A DNA stretch of 64,000 bases from Halieaceae bacterium UBA5085 (GTDB taxonomy: Bacteria > Pseudomonadota > Gammaproteobacteria > Pseudomonadales > Halieaceae). The position numbers were made by a program, and so were the translations under genes. A model generated the notes under the pieces. It was not told the origin of the DNA, searched no databases, and was given only the letters and a program-made list of their open reading frames with translations. This document shows, one piece after another, positions 44,108 to 54,100 of the stretch (its first letter is position 1; each line of letters begins with the position of its first letter). The DNA lies in NCBI GenBank assembly GCA_002414665.1, contig DIAF01000045.1, positions 778 to 64,777 of the forward strand, given 5' to 3'.

Positions 44108-45307
44108 ATGAAGATCGAATTCCCACTGATGGAGCCCGCGTACATCGCGGACCCCACCCCCTACTGGAAAATCTTGCGAGAGAATGACCCAATTTATTGG
44201 AGTGAAAAGTACAATTTTTGGGTGGTCACTAAGTACGAAGATGTTGAGGCGTTTGTAAAGGATTACAAGACCTTTTCCTCGGCCTCTGGTCCAGCTGGGG
44301 GGCTGCACCAAAAGGAGGAAGATGATGCTAATGGTGTCGGCTTTCTTCCCATGATTCAAAATGATCCGCCAGAGCACGGCCGTCTAAGGTCACTGCTGTC
44401 CAGGAGTTTTACATCGCGAAGAATTTCCGATTTGGCACCTAGCGTGCATAGTCTGGCGAAGGATCTGGTAAGCGACCTGAATGCCAAAGCCGCAGCCGGT
44501 GAGCCCCTGGATTTCTATCATGATTTCGCTAGTCCCCTTCCAGTAGCTGTGATCGCCAAATTGCTGGGGATTCCAAAGGACTATTACGAGAAGCTGGCTT
44601 TCTGGAATGAGGCTATGGGGATAGGCACCGGTGGTCGCTATTCTGAGACACAACGATCGAGCGCCACGAGTGAACTGACGCAGGCCTTGAGGGAAATAAT
44701 CGAGTTAAAACGCATCAAGCCCGAAGAAGATATGATTTCCTCACTAGTTCAAATAGCCGACGACGATGGGGTCAAGCTGAAGCCAAATGAACTTTTGGGC
44801 TTTTGTAAGCTATTATGGATAGCAGGCAACGAAACAACAACAAACCTGCTTAGTAATTCTGCGCTCCTCCTGCAGGAAAAACCGGACTTGGTTCGGGAGC
44901 TGATAGATGATAAATCACTAATACCGGCATTTATCGAGGAAGCGCTTCGCCATCAGAGCCCTGTCAACGGGCTGTTCAGGCGAGTGACGAGAGATTACGA
45001 GTACAAAGGTAAGTTACTTAAAGAGAATGATAATGTATGGCTATTATTTGCATCAGCAAACCGCGATACGGAGGTCTTTTCAAATCCCGATGAGTTCGAC
45101 TTAAGGCGCGACCCAAACGACCACCTGGCGCTGGGCAAGGGCATTCATTTCTGCATGGGCCACGCGTTGGCCCGGCTTGAAGCTGAAGTCGCTTTCGAAT
45201 ACTTGGTGGAGTTTCTGCCGAAGTATAAGCTACTGCCTGAAGAAGGACTGCGCATTCCGGTCCCTGTTCTGAGAGGATGGCTAAAACTGCCAATGGTTCC
45301 CGCGTAA
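44108..45307 (+). CDS. Cytochrome P450 (bacterial class I type)
   Basis: 399-aa soluble P450 monooxygenase. I-helix LLWIAGNETTTNLL (oxygen-activation Thr), ExxR as EEALRHQSP, PERF-like FDLRRDPNDHLALGKG and haem loop LALGKGIHFCMGHALARLEAE with the Cys thiolate; the usual first Phe of FxxGxxxC is Leu. HDPPEHGRLR-like NDPPEHGRLRSLLSRSF is present. ggaggtg precedes ATG 44108. It starts a plus-strand cluster with a Rieske oxygenase and SRPBCC protein; no ferredoxin or reductase is encoded nearby, so electron supply must come from elsewhere. Substrate unknown. Confidence 0.95.
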   Translation: MKIEFPLMEPAYIADPTPYWKILRENDPIYWSEKYNFWVVTKYEDVEAFVKDYKTFSSASGPAGGLHQKEEDDANGVGFLPMIQNDPPEHGRLRSLLSRSFTSRRISDLAPSVHSLAKDLVSDLNAKAAAGEPLDFYHDFASPLPVAVIAKLLGIPKDYYEKLAFWNEAMGIGTGGRYSETQRSSATSELTQALREIIELKRIKPEEDMISSLVQIADDDGVKLKPNELLGFCKLLWIAGNETTTNLLSNSALLLQEKPDLVRELIDDKSLIPAFIEEALRHQSPVNGLFRRVTRDYEYKGKLLKENDNVWLLFASANRDTEVFSNPDEFDLRRDPNDHLALGKGIHFCMGHALARLEAEVAFEYLVEFLPKYKLLPEEGLRIPVPVLRGWLKLPMVPA

Positions 45308-45342
45308 GTTTCAAGGCTGTAAATAGGACATAGGCAATTGTT

Positions 45343-46734
45343 ATGACTGATAATCAAGCCTTTAAGCGTTACCGAAATAACGTAGACCTCATTTATCAAG
45401 ATATCCTGGCCCGAGATGGCGGCAAGCCTCCTGCTGAGTTCATACAGTGCTCACAGAGCGAAATGGGCAGTGCCGATCTCAGCACTGATGTGTACACGTC
45501 CAGGGAAATTCATGATCTAGAGTTTGAGACCATGTGGAACCATACTTGGCAGATGGCATGCCGGGAACACGCCGTAGCCGAACCCGGGACCTATTCTGTT
45601 TACGACATTGGTAAATACAGTGTGATTGTCGTGCGTGGCAATGACAAGAAGCTGCGTGGCTTCATCAATAGTTGCCCTCATCGGGGGACACGTCTATGCG
45701 ACGGATGGGGAAACTTGCAGAGAATTCGCTGCGCATTCCATGGCTTTAGCTGGGAGTTGGAGGGTACGCTTAAAGAGGTCCCATGTTCCTGGGATTTTCC
45801 ACAAGTTGATTCAGACAACTTCGGATTACCTGAGGCCCTGGTCGGCAAGTTGGGCGGGTTCGTTTTCATCAATCTGGACCCGGATGCCAAACCCTTGTCT
45901 GAATACCTCGGGAGATTGCCAGAACATTTTCAGCGCTGGCCTATGGAAGACCGATATGTGGCAAGCCACGTTGGAAAATATATAGATTGTAACTGGAAGG
46001 TTGTTATCGAGGCATTCCTCGAGACCTTGCACGTGATCGGCCTGCATCCTGAATCACTTAAGTTCTTTGGCGACATCAATTCTCAGTACGATGTGTGGGA
46101 AGACGAAGAATATTTCTCCCGGATGATTAACCCCTCGGGGATCACTAGCCCGCATTTAAAGAATCGCGCCAATGACGAAACCGTTCTAACCGCGGCAAAG
46201 GAATTTGGATTGTGTGACCCAGCAGCCACTCTCGATCAATCGAACACACCACGTCATCTGATTGCCGAGACGATTGCACAGAGATTCAAGGTTATCAGCG
46301 GCGTAGACATATCCGATCTACATATCAGTGAAATCCTTGACGTTGTACAGTACGACATATTTCCTAACCTGATAGTGTTTGCGGCCTACGGATCCCCCTT
46401 GGCATACCGGGTAACGCCCGCTGGGGGCCCCGAAAAGTGCCTGTTCGAGGTCTATCTGCTGCTTCCTTTTTCTGGCGACCGGCCCGATGACGCAGCCTAT
46501 CAAAGGCTTGAAGATAACGAAAAATTTGGTGATATTGAAGCCCTGACTTATTACGGCGGGATCATTGATCAGGATGTGGATATGATGCCGCGGGTTCAGC
46601 GAGGTCTTTATTCTAGTCAAAAGCAAACTTACACATTGTCTGCGTATCAAGAATCCCGAATTCGTCATATGCGAGAAACCCTAGACAAGTATCTCAGCTT
46701 CAAAGCCAGAGCACCGAACCGGAGGCAAATATGA
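45343..46734 (+). CDS. Rieske aromatic-ring-hydroxylating oxygenase, large (alpha) subunit
   Basis: 463-aa oxygenase. The Rieske motif is CPHRGTRLCDGWGNLQRIRCAFHGF (C-x-H-x16-C-x2-H) at about residues 109-132. The mononuclear iron site is VVIEAFLETLHVIGLHPE, giving both His; a bridging Asp and the carboxylate ligand in DVVQYDIFPN are plausible. Length and EAF-ETLHV pattern place it among broad ring-hydroxylating alpha subunits rather than KshA. 35 bases after the P450; its stop overlaps the SRPBCC start. No beta subunit or reductase is adjacent. Confidence 0.93.
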   Translation: MTDNQAFKRYRNNVDLIYQDILARDGGKPPAEFIQCSQSEMGSADLSTDVYTSREIHDLEFETMWNHTWQMACREHAVAEPGTYSVYDIGKYSVIVVRGNDKKLRGFINSCPHRGTRLCDGWGNLQRIRCAFHGFSWELEGTLKEVPCSWDFPQVDSDNFGLPEALVGKLGGFVFINLDPDAKPLSEYLGRLPEHFQRWPMEDRYVASHVGKYIDCNWKVVIEAFLETLHVIGLHPESLKFFGDINSQYDVWEDEEYFSRMINPSGITSPHLKNRANDETVLTAAKEFGLCDPAATLDQSNTPRHLIAETIAQRFKVISGVDISDLHISEILDVVQYDIFPNLIVFAAYGSPLAYRVTPAGGPEKCLFEVYLLLPFSGDRPDDAAYQRLEDNEKFGDIEALTYYGGIIDQDVDMMPRVQRGLYSSQKQTYTLSAYQESRIRHMRETLDKYLSFKARAPNRRQI

Positions 46735-47159
46735 TTATAGTATCAGCCGAAAGAGACATCAAGGTACCGGCCAGAAATGCTTGGAACTTATTATCCAAGT
46801 TCGATGATATCGGCTGGGCGAGCGACTTGGGGCGGGTCGAATACGAAGGTAAGGGCGTCGGTATGATTCGGCGAATGTATGTGGTACCCGGTTCTCCGAC
46901 CATTGAGAGGCTTGATTCCAGGGATCACGAGAACATGGAGTTCACCAACAGTGTAGTGGAGGGTATGCCAATGCCAATCGAAGACTATTCCGCCAGCGTT
47001 TCAGTCACGCCAGTCGGCACATCGAGCTGCAGCATACGATGGATCAGTAAGGGACGAAGTACAGATGCGCCTTCGGATGAAGTTGAATCCACGTTGAACC
47101 AGTTCTTGGACTCTCTACTGCAGATGGTGGAAAACCACCTGCTGGCAAATGCTAAATAA
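46731..47159 (+). CDS. SRPBCC-fold (polyketide cyclase/START-like) protein
   Basis: 142-aa protein: MIIVSAERDIKVPARNAWNLLSKFDDIGWASDLGRVEYEG at the start and VESTLNQFLDSLLQMVENHLLANAK as the long C-terminal helix, the pattern of hydrophobic-ligand-binding SRPBCC proteins. ATG overlaps the Rieske stop by 4 bases. It may bind the oxygenase substrate or act as a cyclase or hydratase; no catalytic residues can be named with confidence. Confidence 0.85.
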   Translation: MIIVSAERDIKVPARNAWNLLSKFDDIGWASDLGRVEYEGKGVGMIRRMYVVPGSPTIERLDSRDHENMEFTNSVVEGMPMPIEDYSASVSVTPVGTSSCSIRWISKGRSTDAPSDEVESTLNQFLDSLLQMVENHLLANAK

Positions 47160-47177
47160 GACACAGTGAGGTGAACA

Positions 47178-47216
47178 ATGGCAGGTCGAGTCGAAGGTAA
47201 AGTCTGCGTTGTTACC
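47178..47216 (+). pseudogene. Short-chain dehydrogenase, first 13 codons only (deletion scar)
   Basis: A ribosome site (gtgaggtg) and ATG 47178 begin MAGRVEGKVCVVT, the standard SDR opening, then the expected GGASGIG is replaced by PQA and a TGA at 47226. The rest of the gene is absent: the sequence from about 47215 belongs to a TauD-type dioxygenase. A deletion has fused two genes of the cluster. Confidence 0.75.
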
Positions 47217-47674
47217 CCGCAGGCTTGAAGAAGGAAATCGAGAATTTGGAGGTTATCCACCAGTTCGACTACTCCGACGCCATAAAGCAGACCAGGCTCA
47301 GGGAGGCGCAAAATCCGAAGCTGACCAAATTCCCCACTTTCCCGGATGTTGCCCACCCACTGGTAATCACTCATCCGGAAAGTGGCTACAAGGCTTTGAA
47401 TATAAGCCCCATGTTCAGCTGTGACGTTGTTGGCTACGAAGAAGAGCAGGCCCAGGCCTTGCTAGCAAAGCTCAAGGCAATCGCGGTCGATACTAAATAC
47501 ACGTATACCCACCATTGGCAAATGGGCGATATTCTAATCTGGGACAATTGGCGTACCTGCCACACTGCCACCGGGCACAAGCGTAAGTTCCGGCGGAAAA
47601 TGCACAGGACTACGTTGGCGGCGACAGACACATTTGGCCGGGTGGACGAGGACAGGCTCAAAGCATCAAATTAG
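47215..47674 (+). pseudogene. TauD/TfdA-family Fe(II)/2-oxoglutarate dioxygenase, C-terminal half
   Basis: About 150 codons. From PAGLKKEIENLEVIHQFDYSDAIK it runs to THHWQMGDILIWDNWRTCHTATGHKRKFRRKMHRTTLAA, the end of a TauD-like enzyme with the distal iron His (CHTATG) and the 2-oxoglutarate Arg (RRKMHR). The N-terminal half with the HxD iron ligands is gone, lost in the same deletion that cut the SDR. TTG 47225 could start translation, but the product would lack the active site. Confidence 0.8.
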
Positions 47675-47717
47675 AAGCAAGGTGTCGCCGCAGCGAATTT
47701 CACGCAGGAAATACGAT

Positions 47718-49109
47718 GTGGACGCAAGAACCCTAAGAAGCAAGATCGCGCATCCCATCATTGATGCCGACGGCCATCTGATGGAATTTATCCCTGTAAT
47801 TGTAGAGACCGTGTGCGAAATTGGCGGGAAAGATACACAGTTGAAATTTGAAAAATACCTTGCGGAAACCTTGAACGCCAGCGGACATGTGCTCGGTCGC
47901 ACACGGGTCTACTGGGCTATTCCGGAGGCACATACACTCGATCGCATGACTGTTACGCTCCCGCAGCTAACCTACGAGAGGCTGCCGGAAATGGGCGTGG
48001 ATTTTGCGCTCCTGTATCCCAGTTTTGGGCTGACCGTACTGAGTTACCAGGACCATGAATTGAGACAGGTGTGTACCCGGGCACTAAATACTTACTATGC
48101 GCGGTCCTACGAAGGTATGCGGGACCGCCTGGAGCCGGTTGCGCTCATTCCTCTGAACAGTGTCGATGAGGCGCTGGAAGAGCTGGATTACGCTGTCGGC
48201 ACCTTGGGTTTAAAGGCGATAGTTTCCAGTGGTGTTATTCACAGGAAAAATCATGATGACCGCGAATGGATAGACACTCTGGGCATCGATAGCGCTTACG
48301 ATTATGACCCGGTATGGGCAAAATGCGCAGCTTACCAGGTGGTGCCATCCTTTCATGGCGTCGGTTATGGATGGGGCACCAGGCAATCTCCTGAAAATTA
48401 TGTGTATAACCATCTCGGCAGTTTTGCTGCCGCGCAGGAAGCCGTATGCAGATCCCTCATTATGGGTGGGGTGTGCAGACGTTTCCCCACACTCAAATTC
48501 AACTTTCTTGAGGGCGGCGTCAGCTGGGCTGCACAGTTGTACGCTGATTTACTGGGTCACTACGAGAAAAGAAACAAGGACTCGGTGCAAAAATGCAATC
48601 CCGAACATTTTGATATAGACCTGTGCAGTAAGCTCATCGATGCATATGGACCGAGCGAGATGCGTGAAGCTAAGCCGGCGTATCTTGATATTGCAAGGTT
48701 GCAGAAAGCTCGCTCACGGGAGGATAAAGCCTCTCACGACGACTTCCATTTATCTGGGATAGATAGGCCCGAGGACATTGTAGAGGTTTTCACGGAACAA
48801 CTGTTCTTCGGCTGTGAGGCGGATGACCCCCTTAATGCACTCGCCTTTAACAACACGTTGTTGCCTTATTCACTTTCCCTCAATGCCATGTTTGCGTCTG
48901 ATATAGGGCATTGGGATGTGCCGGATATGAAGTACGTACTTAATGAAGCGTGGAAATTGGTTGAAAAAGGATTGTTCAATTCTGATGAGTTCAGGAAATT
49001 CACATTTGGGAACGTCGCCAAAATGCTTTCATCTGTCAATCCAGGTTTTTTTGCGGACACTTGCATAGCCAGCGCTGGAGTCGATGGGGCTAGGAGCTGT
49101 ACGCCCTAG
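47718..49109 (+). CDS. Amidohydrolase (ACMSD-like amidohydrolase-2 family)
   Basis: 463-aa TIM-barrel metal hydrolase or decarboxylase. PIIDADGHLME at the N-terminus (metal site; first His replaced as DxH, as in many family members), VPSFHGVGYG, FNFLEGGVSWAAQLYADL and, late in the protein, FASDIGHWDVPDM with the metal Asp. The frame opens at 47634, but GTG 47718 has aggaaa 7 bases upstream and gives the normal family start. Members open lactones or remove carboxyl groups late in ring-cleavage pathways, which fits the oxygenase neighbours. It is the last gene of the cluster. Confidence 0.87.
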   Translation: MDARTLRSKIAHPIIDADGHLMEFIPVIVETVCEIGGKDTQLKFEKYLAETLNASGHVLGRTRVYWAIPEAHTLDRMTVTLPQLTYERLPEMGVDFALLYPSFGLTVLSYQDHELRQVCTRALNTYYARSYEGMRDRLEPVALIPLNSVDEALEELDYAVGTLGLKAIVSSGVIHRKNHDDREWIDTLGIDSAYDYDPVWAKCAAYQVVPSFHGVGYGWGTRQSPENYVYNHLGSFAAAQEAVCRSLIMGGVCRRFPTLKFNFLEGGVSWAAQLYADLLGHYEKRNKDSVQKCNPEHFDIDLCSKLIDAYGPSEMREAKPAYLDIARLQKARSREDKASHDDFHLSGIDRPEDIVEVFTEQLFFGCEADDPLNALAFNNTLLPYSLSLNAMFASDIGHWDVPDMKYVLNEAWKLVEKGLFNSDEFRKFTFGNVAKMLSSVNPGFFADTCIASAGVDGARSCTP

Positions 49110-49351
49110 ATGGCATATCGACAATTTGTGCAGAACGAACGAAATATATACACAACATTCGGGTCTTTGAAGAAGGAGAGGAATTTCCGAAACTGTGTTC
49201 GATTTCAGTGCGTTTCTTTTGCAATTTGGTTTCGTTTGCCCGTAACGACAGGCGATTCCGCGCCTTCAGTGAGGCCATTTTGGTTCCGATGGGAACAATT
49301 ACCATTGTTCAGATGTGCCTTAGGGCTACTCTGATTAATTCCGATGTTCAT

Positions 49352-49595
49352 CTATAATGGGTCCAGTCCCCGTTTTCGCATGGATTCTCCCCTGAGGTTG
49401 ATCTTGTAGGCGTTGTGAACCAGGCGATCCAGGATGGCGTCAGCGAGTGTCGGATCGCCGATCACGGCGTGCGTGCCACTCCTCGATGGGCAGTTGGTTG
49501 GTGGCGATGGTCGAGCGCCTGCCGTGGCGATCCTCCAGCACTTCCAGCAGATCACGCCTGTTCTCGGCGTTCAGTTTCATCAAGCCCCAGTCTAT
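49352..49595 (-). pseudogene. IS21-family helper ATPase IstB, frameshifted C-terminal fragment
   Basis: Reading leftward from 49595: IDWGLMKLNAENRRDLLEVL, EDRHGRRSTIATNQLPIEEWHA, then after a one-base shift near 49470, VIGDPTLADAILDRLVHNAYKINLRGESMRKRG and a stop at 49352. This is the conserved end of IstB. IstA and the ATP-binding part of IstB are missing. It joins directly to a duplicated piece of the RND adaptor gene at 49595. Confidence 0.82.
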
Positions 49596-49970
49596 GCCAG
49601 CCGCTTCACCGAGAGGTCGAACTCTGCTTGTCGCAGCCGAATGAGGGGGCACCCTGGTCAACACGATCACCAAAGTTCACCCGGATCTCCTCAATCAGCC
49701 CGCCAACAAGGGGCACGGTATTGGTTGTCTTGTGCGCAAATACGGAACCGGTTGCCAGTATGGGTTCGCTGATATGGACCTGTTCTGGCCTCCCGATCTG
49801 GATTTGGGGCAGGCGAGCGGTGTCGTTGGACTCTGGGCCCGCTGCAGGTTTCGTGGTTGAATGGTCTCAGGCCGCAACTACTGTCAAGAGACAGCCGGCC
49901 AGCAGGAATTTACGGGGCGGTGAAACTGTGTCCATTCTTTCAGCAAGCGCTCCGAGAGTCGACACAGTGT
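49595..49970 (-). pseudogene. Duplicated 5' end of the RND adaptor gene
   Basis: 376 bases closely matching 54987-55362, in the same orientation: the adaptor's first 114 codons or so plus about 34 bases upstream of its start. Corresponding start codon at 49933-49935. The copy has many substitutions and at least one missing base (gagggggcacc against gagggggtcacc), so it is out of frame. Left edge joins the IstB fragment, right edge the IS3 fragment, consistent with transposon-mediated rearrangement. Confidence 0.85.
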
Positions 49971-50156
49971 TTCAGTTTGTGAACGATCAGGCTCAGCGTG
50001 CCCCTCCGGTGCCTCGTGCTCTCTGAGCCAGCGCCCCAGCATGTTTGCATTAATCTCCAAGCCGTGCGCTGCCTCGGCCCGTGAATAGCCCTGCTCCACC
50101 ACTAGGCTGATAGCATCCAGCTTGAATTCCTTCGAGTACTGCTTTCTTGTGGTCAT
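49971..50156 (-). pseudogene. IS3-family OrfA, N-terminal fragment
   Basis: MTTRKQYSKEFKLDAISLVV then EQGYSRAEAAHGLEINANMLGRWLREHE: the helix-turn-helix of an IS3 OrfA (COG2963 type). After 62 codons the frame runs into the duplicated adaptor sequence and stops at 49884. The DDE OrfB is absent. A gagatggga site precedes the start. Confidence 0.8.
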
Positions 50157-50259
50157 ATCCCATCTCCAGTTTCAGGGTATTATCCTTAACTGGGTTGGTA
50201 ACATCCATTTAACCACTTCACGGTTCGATGTCGGCAATTACTGTCAGGGCAAGCCTGAA

Positions 50260-50664
50260 CTACCGCGCGTTAACAAATGTCAATGAGGCGATCGCCGTAG
50301 GTTCTTCGAGTGAGTTTTGCCAGGCGACGGCATTGATTGTTTGAATCTGCTTGCCACTTCTGACGATATTCGCTCTGCTGAACATCGCTTTGTCACCGCT
50401 GGTAGGGCGCAAATAGCTTGTATTGATGGAGATCAGGCCACAATTCTGATTGTTTGCAGCTCTGATGGCGGCCAGGGTGCCAGTTAATTCAAGAACGCCT
50501 GATACAATACCGCCGTGCCAAGCGCGCAATAGCGGGTTTCCGGTGAATATCTCCCGCCACTGTGTCACGCACTCAACGTACTCCTCTGCAGAGAGGATCT
50601 CTGTACCGTAATTGAGCGCATAAGGGGATTGTTCAATAAACAAGGCAAGTGAGGTTGTGTTCAT
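50260..50664 (-). CDS. PaaI-type hotdog thioesterase (second of pair)
   Basis: 134-aa hotdog protein. LLRAWHGGIVSGVLELTGTLAAI holds the HGG and the catalytic acidic residue region of PaaI thioesterases (the usual Asp is Glu here), and GLISINTSYLRPT the second strand. Last gene of the four-gene efflux operon, 13 bases after the other thioesterase. The ribosome site (aggat) is very close to ATG 50664, so the start is uncertain. Probably acts on an acyl- or aroyl-CoA made in the pathway served by the pump. Confidence 0.8.
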   Translation of the reverse strand: MNTTSLALFIEQSPYALNYGTEILSAEEYVECVTQWREIFTGNPLLRAWHGGIVSGVLELTGTLAAIRAANNQNCGLISINTSYLRPTSGDKAMFSRANIVRSGKQIQTINAVAWQNSLEEPTAIASLTFVNAR

Positions 50665-50677
50665 ATCCTGTACCGAA

Positions 50678-51127
50678 TCAAAGGGCTGAGTTCAGAGCTG
50701 GGCCTGGCGTGCCAACTTTAAAAATGCTGATGGCACTAGAGTAGGTGAAGAGAGTTTTCGTTGATATGGCCCTGGCACGAACGTAGGCAAAATCTCCCGA
50801 CTGTTGATAACACTGCGCCTCGACTGTCACGTTCTGTCCCGATTCGGGTTGCCGAATATGATCTATTCTCAAATTGACCGTGGCTATCGCTGTTGGCTCT
50901 TTCAGTCTGAGCATGACGGCGAACCCGCAAGCGCTGTCAATGGCCGTCGCCAGTGCGCTGGTATGGATCGCTCCGTTTTCCAATGCATTGGCGTGTTTTT
51001 GCTGAAAAGGCAGGAGAAGCCTTACCGTGTCGCCCTCTATGTCGACCAGTTTCAGGCCTAGATCAAGATGCGCCCCAACTCGGCTGGAAAACAGCCCATA
51101 CAACTGCTTTATGTGATCTGAAGTCAT
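50678..51127 (-). CDS. PaaI-type hotdog thioesterase (first of pair)
   Basis: 149-aa hotdog protein. ALENGAIHTSALATAIDSACGFAVMLRL is the active-site helix (N/H-G-x-x-x-x-L-x-D type), followed by ATVNLRIDHIRQPESGQNVTVEAQCYQQSGDFAYVRARA. Its ATG overlaps the stop of the RND pump gene by 4 bases, so translation is coupled to the pump. The two thioesterases share the fold but are clearly different in sequence and might form a heteromer. Confidence 0.85.
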   Translation of the reverse strand: MTSDHIKQLYGLFSSRVGAHLDLGLKLVDIEGDTVRLLLPFQQKHANALENGAIHTSALATAIDSACGFAVMLRLKEPTAIATVNLRIDHIRQPESGQNVTVEAQCYQQSGDFAYVRARAISTKTLFTYSSAISIFKVGTPGPALNSAL

Positions 51128-54100
51128 TTCACGGATTCCTTCCGTTCTGCCAAGAAGCGATTAAGCCTGATTTTCGAGTCTACAATCAGGGTGAATACCA
51201 CCGGCACCACAAACAGAGTCAGGAGAGTTGAAGAACCCAAACCGCCAATCACGATAATACCGGTAGATGTCCGTAGTTCTGCTCCGTCGCTTGTCGCCAG
51301 AGCGATGGGGATCATGCCGAATATAGTGGAGAATGCCGTCATCAGAACTGGACGTAGCCGTAACTTTGCCGATTCTATCATCGCGTCTTTTGCCGCCAAG
51401 CCTCGCGACATGGACTGATTGGCCTGATCCACCAGCAAAATACCATTCTTCATCACCAGGCCCATTAAGGCTACCATGGCAATCTGTGTCGTCGCGGAAA
51501 GCTCGGAGTTGGTCAGAGCCAGTAAAGTGAATGCGCCAACAAAAGACAGAGGCGCGGTGAGCATTATGGCGACAGGTTGGGCGAAGCTTTCGAATTGACT
51601 TGCGAGAATCATGTACAGAATCAGCAGGGCCAGCATGAAAGCGAACAACAAGGAGTTGGCAACCTCGCGCACCTGCTCGGAGGTTCCAAGATAGGTTGCC
51701 TCATAACCTGGCTCAAATTCCATATCGGTCAGAATTCTGTCCATTGCTACCAGTAGCTCTCCAGCGGCAGTACCCGCCGGCGCATTACCTGATACAGAAA
51801 TTTTTCTGGCACGGTTATACCTGTCGATCTGTACCGGCCCATCCTTGATTGCTACGTCAGCAACACTTCGGAAGTCGACCAGGCTGTCGTCCGAGGATCG
51901 CAATTGAATCAGGTCAAATGTGCCAATGTGATCGCGATACTCCTGATCGAATCTGAGCCTGACGTCGTAGCGATCACCGTGCTCTTGAAAGCTGGCGATA
52001 TCCTTGCCGCCCATAGTTGTACCAACAGCACTGGCGATATTGTGCACGGATATACCAAGCTTGGCCGCACGGTCGCGGTTGATGCTTACCTGAATCTCGG
52101 GCTTGCCGGATTCGTAGCTGGATTTGACGTCGCGAAACAGTCCCGAGGCCTGCATCGCCTGCATTATATGTTCGGAATAGCGCTGAAGCTTGTCGAGATC
52201 CGGCCCACTAAGCGCCAAATCGAGGTCCGCGCCGAAGAAGCCGCCGCCGGAGATCCAGGGTACCTGAGCCATGGTGATGTGCTGAGCCTGAGGCGCTGCT
52301 TTAGTCAAGGCGAGACGGATTTCATCCATAATCAGGTTTTGATGAATATTGCGTTCCTGTTTGGGGGTCAAGCCGACATAAAAGCTGATCTCATTGGTCT
52401 TTGTCTGTGCGCCTGAGCCGATAACGGCGAAGACCAGCTGAACATGCTCGAACTCCTTGACCCTTGCACTCAACCTGGAAGCCACTCGCTTTGACTCAGC
52501 TATTCCGGTGCCCAGCGGCAGTTCAACCGCAGCGATAAACTCGCTCCGATCAGCTTTGGACGTGAATGACAGCGGAACCTTGCCCGCGTAATGGACACCA
52601 ATGGCGACGGCTATTCCGGCAAAAATCAGAACCAGCCACCTTGCGGACAATGCCGCTCGTACCAAGGACACGTAGCTGGATTCCAGCCTGGAGTGTGCGC
52701 GTTCCAATGCGTGTACTGCTGAGCTTTTCGTGGTACTGCGCTGCAGCAGTCTGGAGCAGAGCATGGGAGTCAAAGTCAGTGATATTATCAAAGAGATTCC
52801 GACAGCAACTGCGACGGTAACGCCATACTGGTACATGAATACGCCGATCAGTCCATCCGTGAACGAAATGGGCAGGAAAACAGCCATGACTGCGAACGTC
52901 GAGGCAACCACTGCCATAGCGACCTTTCCTGTGCCTACCGACGCGGCAACAGCGGGTTCTTGACCTTCCTCGATTTCCCTGTATATCGACTCCAACACTA
53001 CGACGGCATCGTCGACCAGTAGGCCAACGCACAAAGAAATCGCAATAAGCGACATCATGTTTATTGAGAAATCCAGGACGTAAAAGGCAAAGAAGGTGGC
53101 TATGAGTGCCGTAGGAATGGCCGTAGCAACAATGATAGTGGCACGAATGCTCAGAAGGAAAAACAGTGTCACCGCAACAACGAGCACGACACCCAATATA
53201 ATGTCGAATGAAACGTCTCGTACCGTGGATTCAATGAATCTGGAATTATCCCTGACCGGGGTCAGGGAAATGTCGGATCGTATTTCGTCCCTTATCTTTT
53301 CGAGCTCTGCTCTAATGGCTCGAGCCACGTTGACGGTGTTTGCACCGCTTTGCTTGCGTATCTCAAGACTAATGCCATTTATTCCGTCGAGTTCGGCATA
53401 ACTTCGTTCATCTTCAAGCCCATCTTCCAATCTTGCCACATCTCTCAATCGGACCAGTGCCTGGTTGACGCGGAATATCGCAATATCTTTCAACTCTTCG
53501 ATGCTTGTCACCTCTCCAAGTGTCTTGACGGTGAACTCAGAGTTGCCGTTTTGGTATTCCAGTCGTCCACCGGCGATGTCCACGTGCTCTCGTCTTATGG
53601 CTGCAGATATATCGTCAACAGTAGTGCCATAGCCGCGCATCCGGCTTGCATTGAGCCAAACCCGGACTTCCCTTTCACGATCTCCCACAAGTTGTACGCT
53701 ACCGACACCCGGAACCCTCTGTAAGCGTTCCTTCACTGTGCTTTTGGACAGTTTGGTTAACTCGCCTGTCGGCAGAGGCCCAGACATGATGATGGAGACT
53801 ATCGGCTCGGAATCCGGATCGAGGATTGTAATCAGTGGTTGTTTTGTCCCCTCTGGTAAAAACGGGAAAGCCCTGGCTGCCTTGTCTCGAACCTCCTGTG
53901 CTTTCAAATTCACGTCCGTTTCCAGTTCGAACTCCAGGATGATCTGGGAGTACCCGTCGGCACTTGCCGAGCGAAGACTGTCCAGTCCCGCGATCGCAAA
54001 CAGTTCCTCCTCAAGTCGGTCTGTTACCTCTGATTCCATTGTCGCGGGAGAGGCACCTTCCAGAGTTGTTTCAACAGTGACAATGGGAATGTCAACATGG

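Noticed and set aside
49110..49351. Small minus-strand frame ending at 49090 as a gene
   Set aside because: 71 codons with no recognisable protein, no ribosome site and overlap with the amidohydrolase end; the 240-base gap holds nothing I can support.
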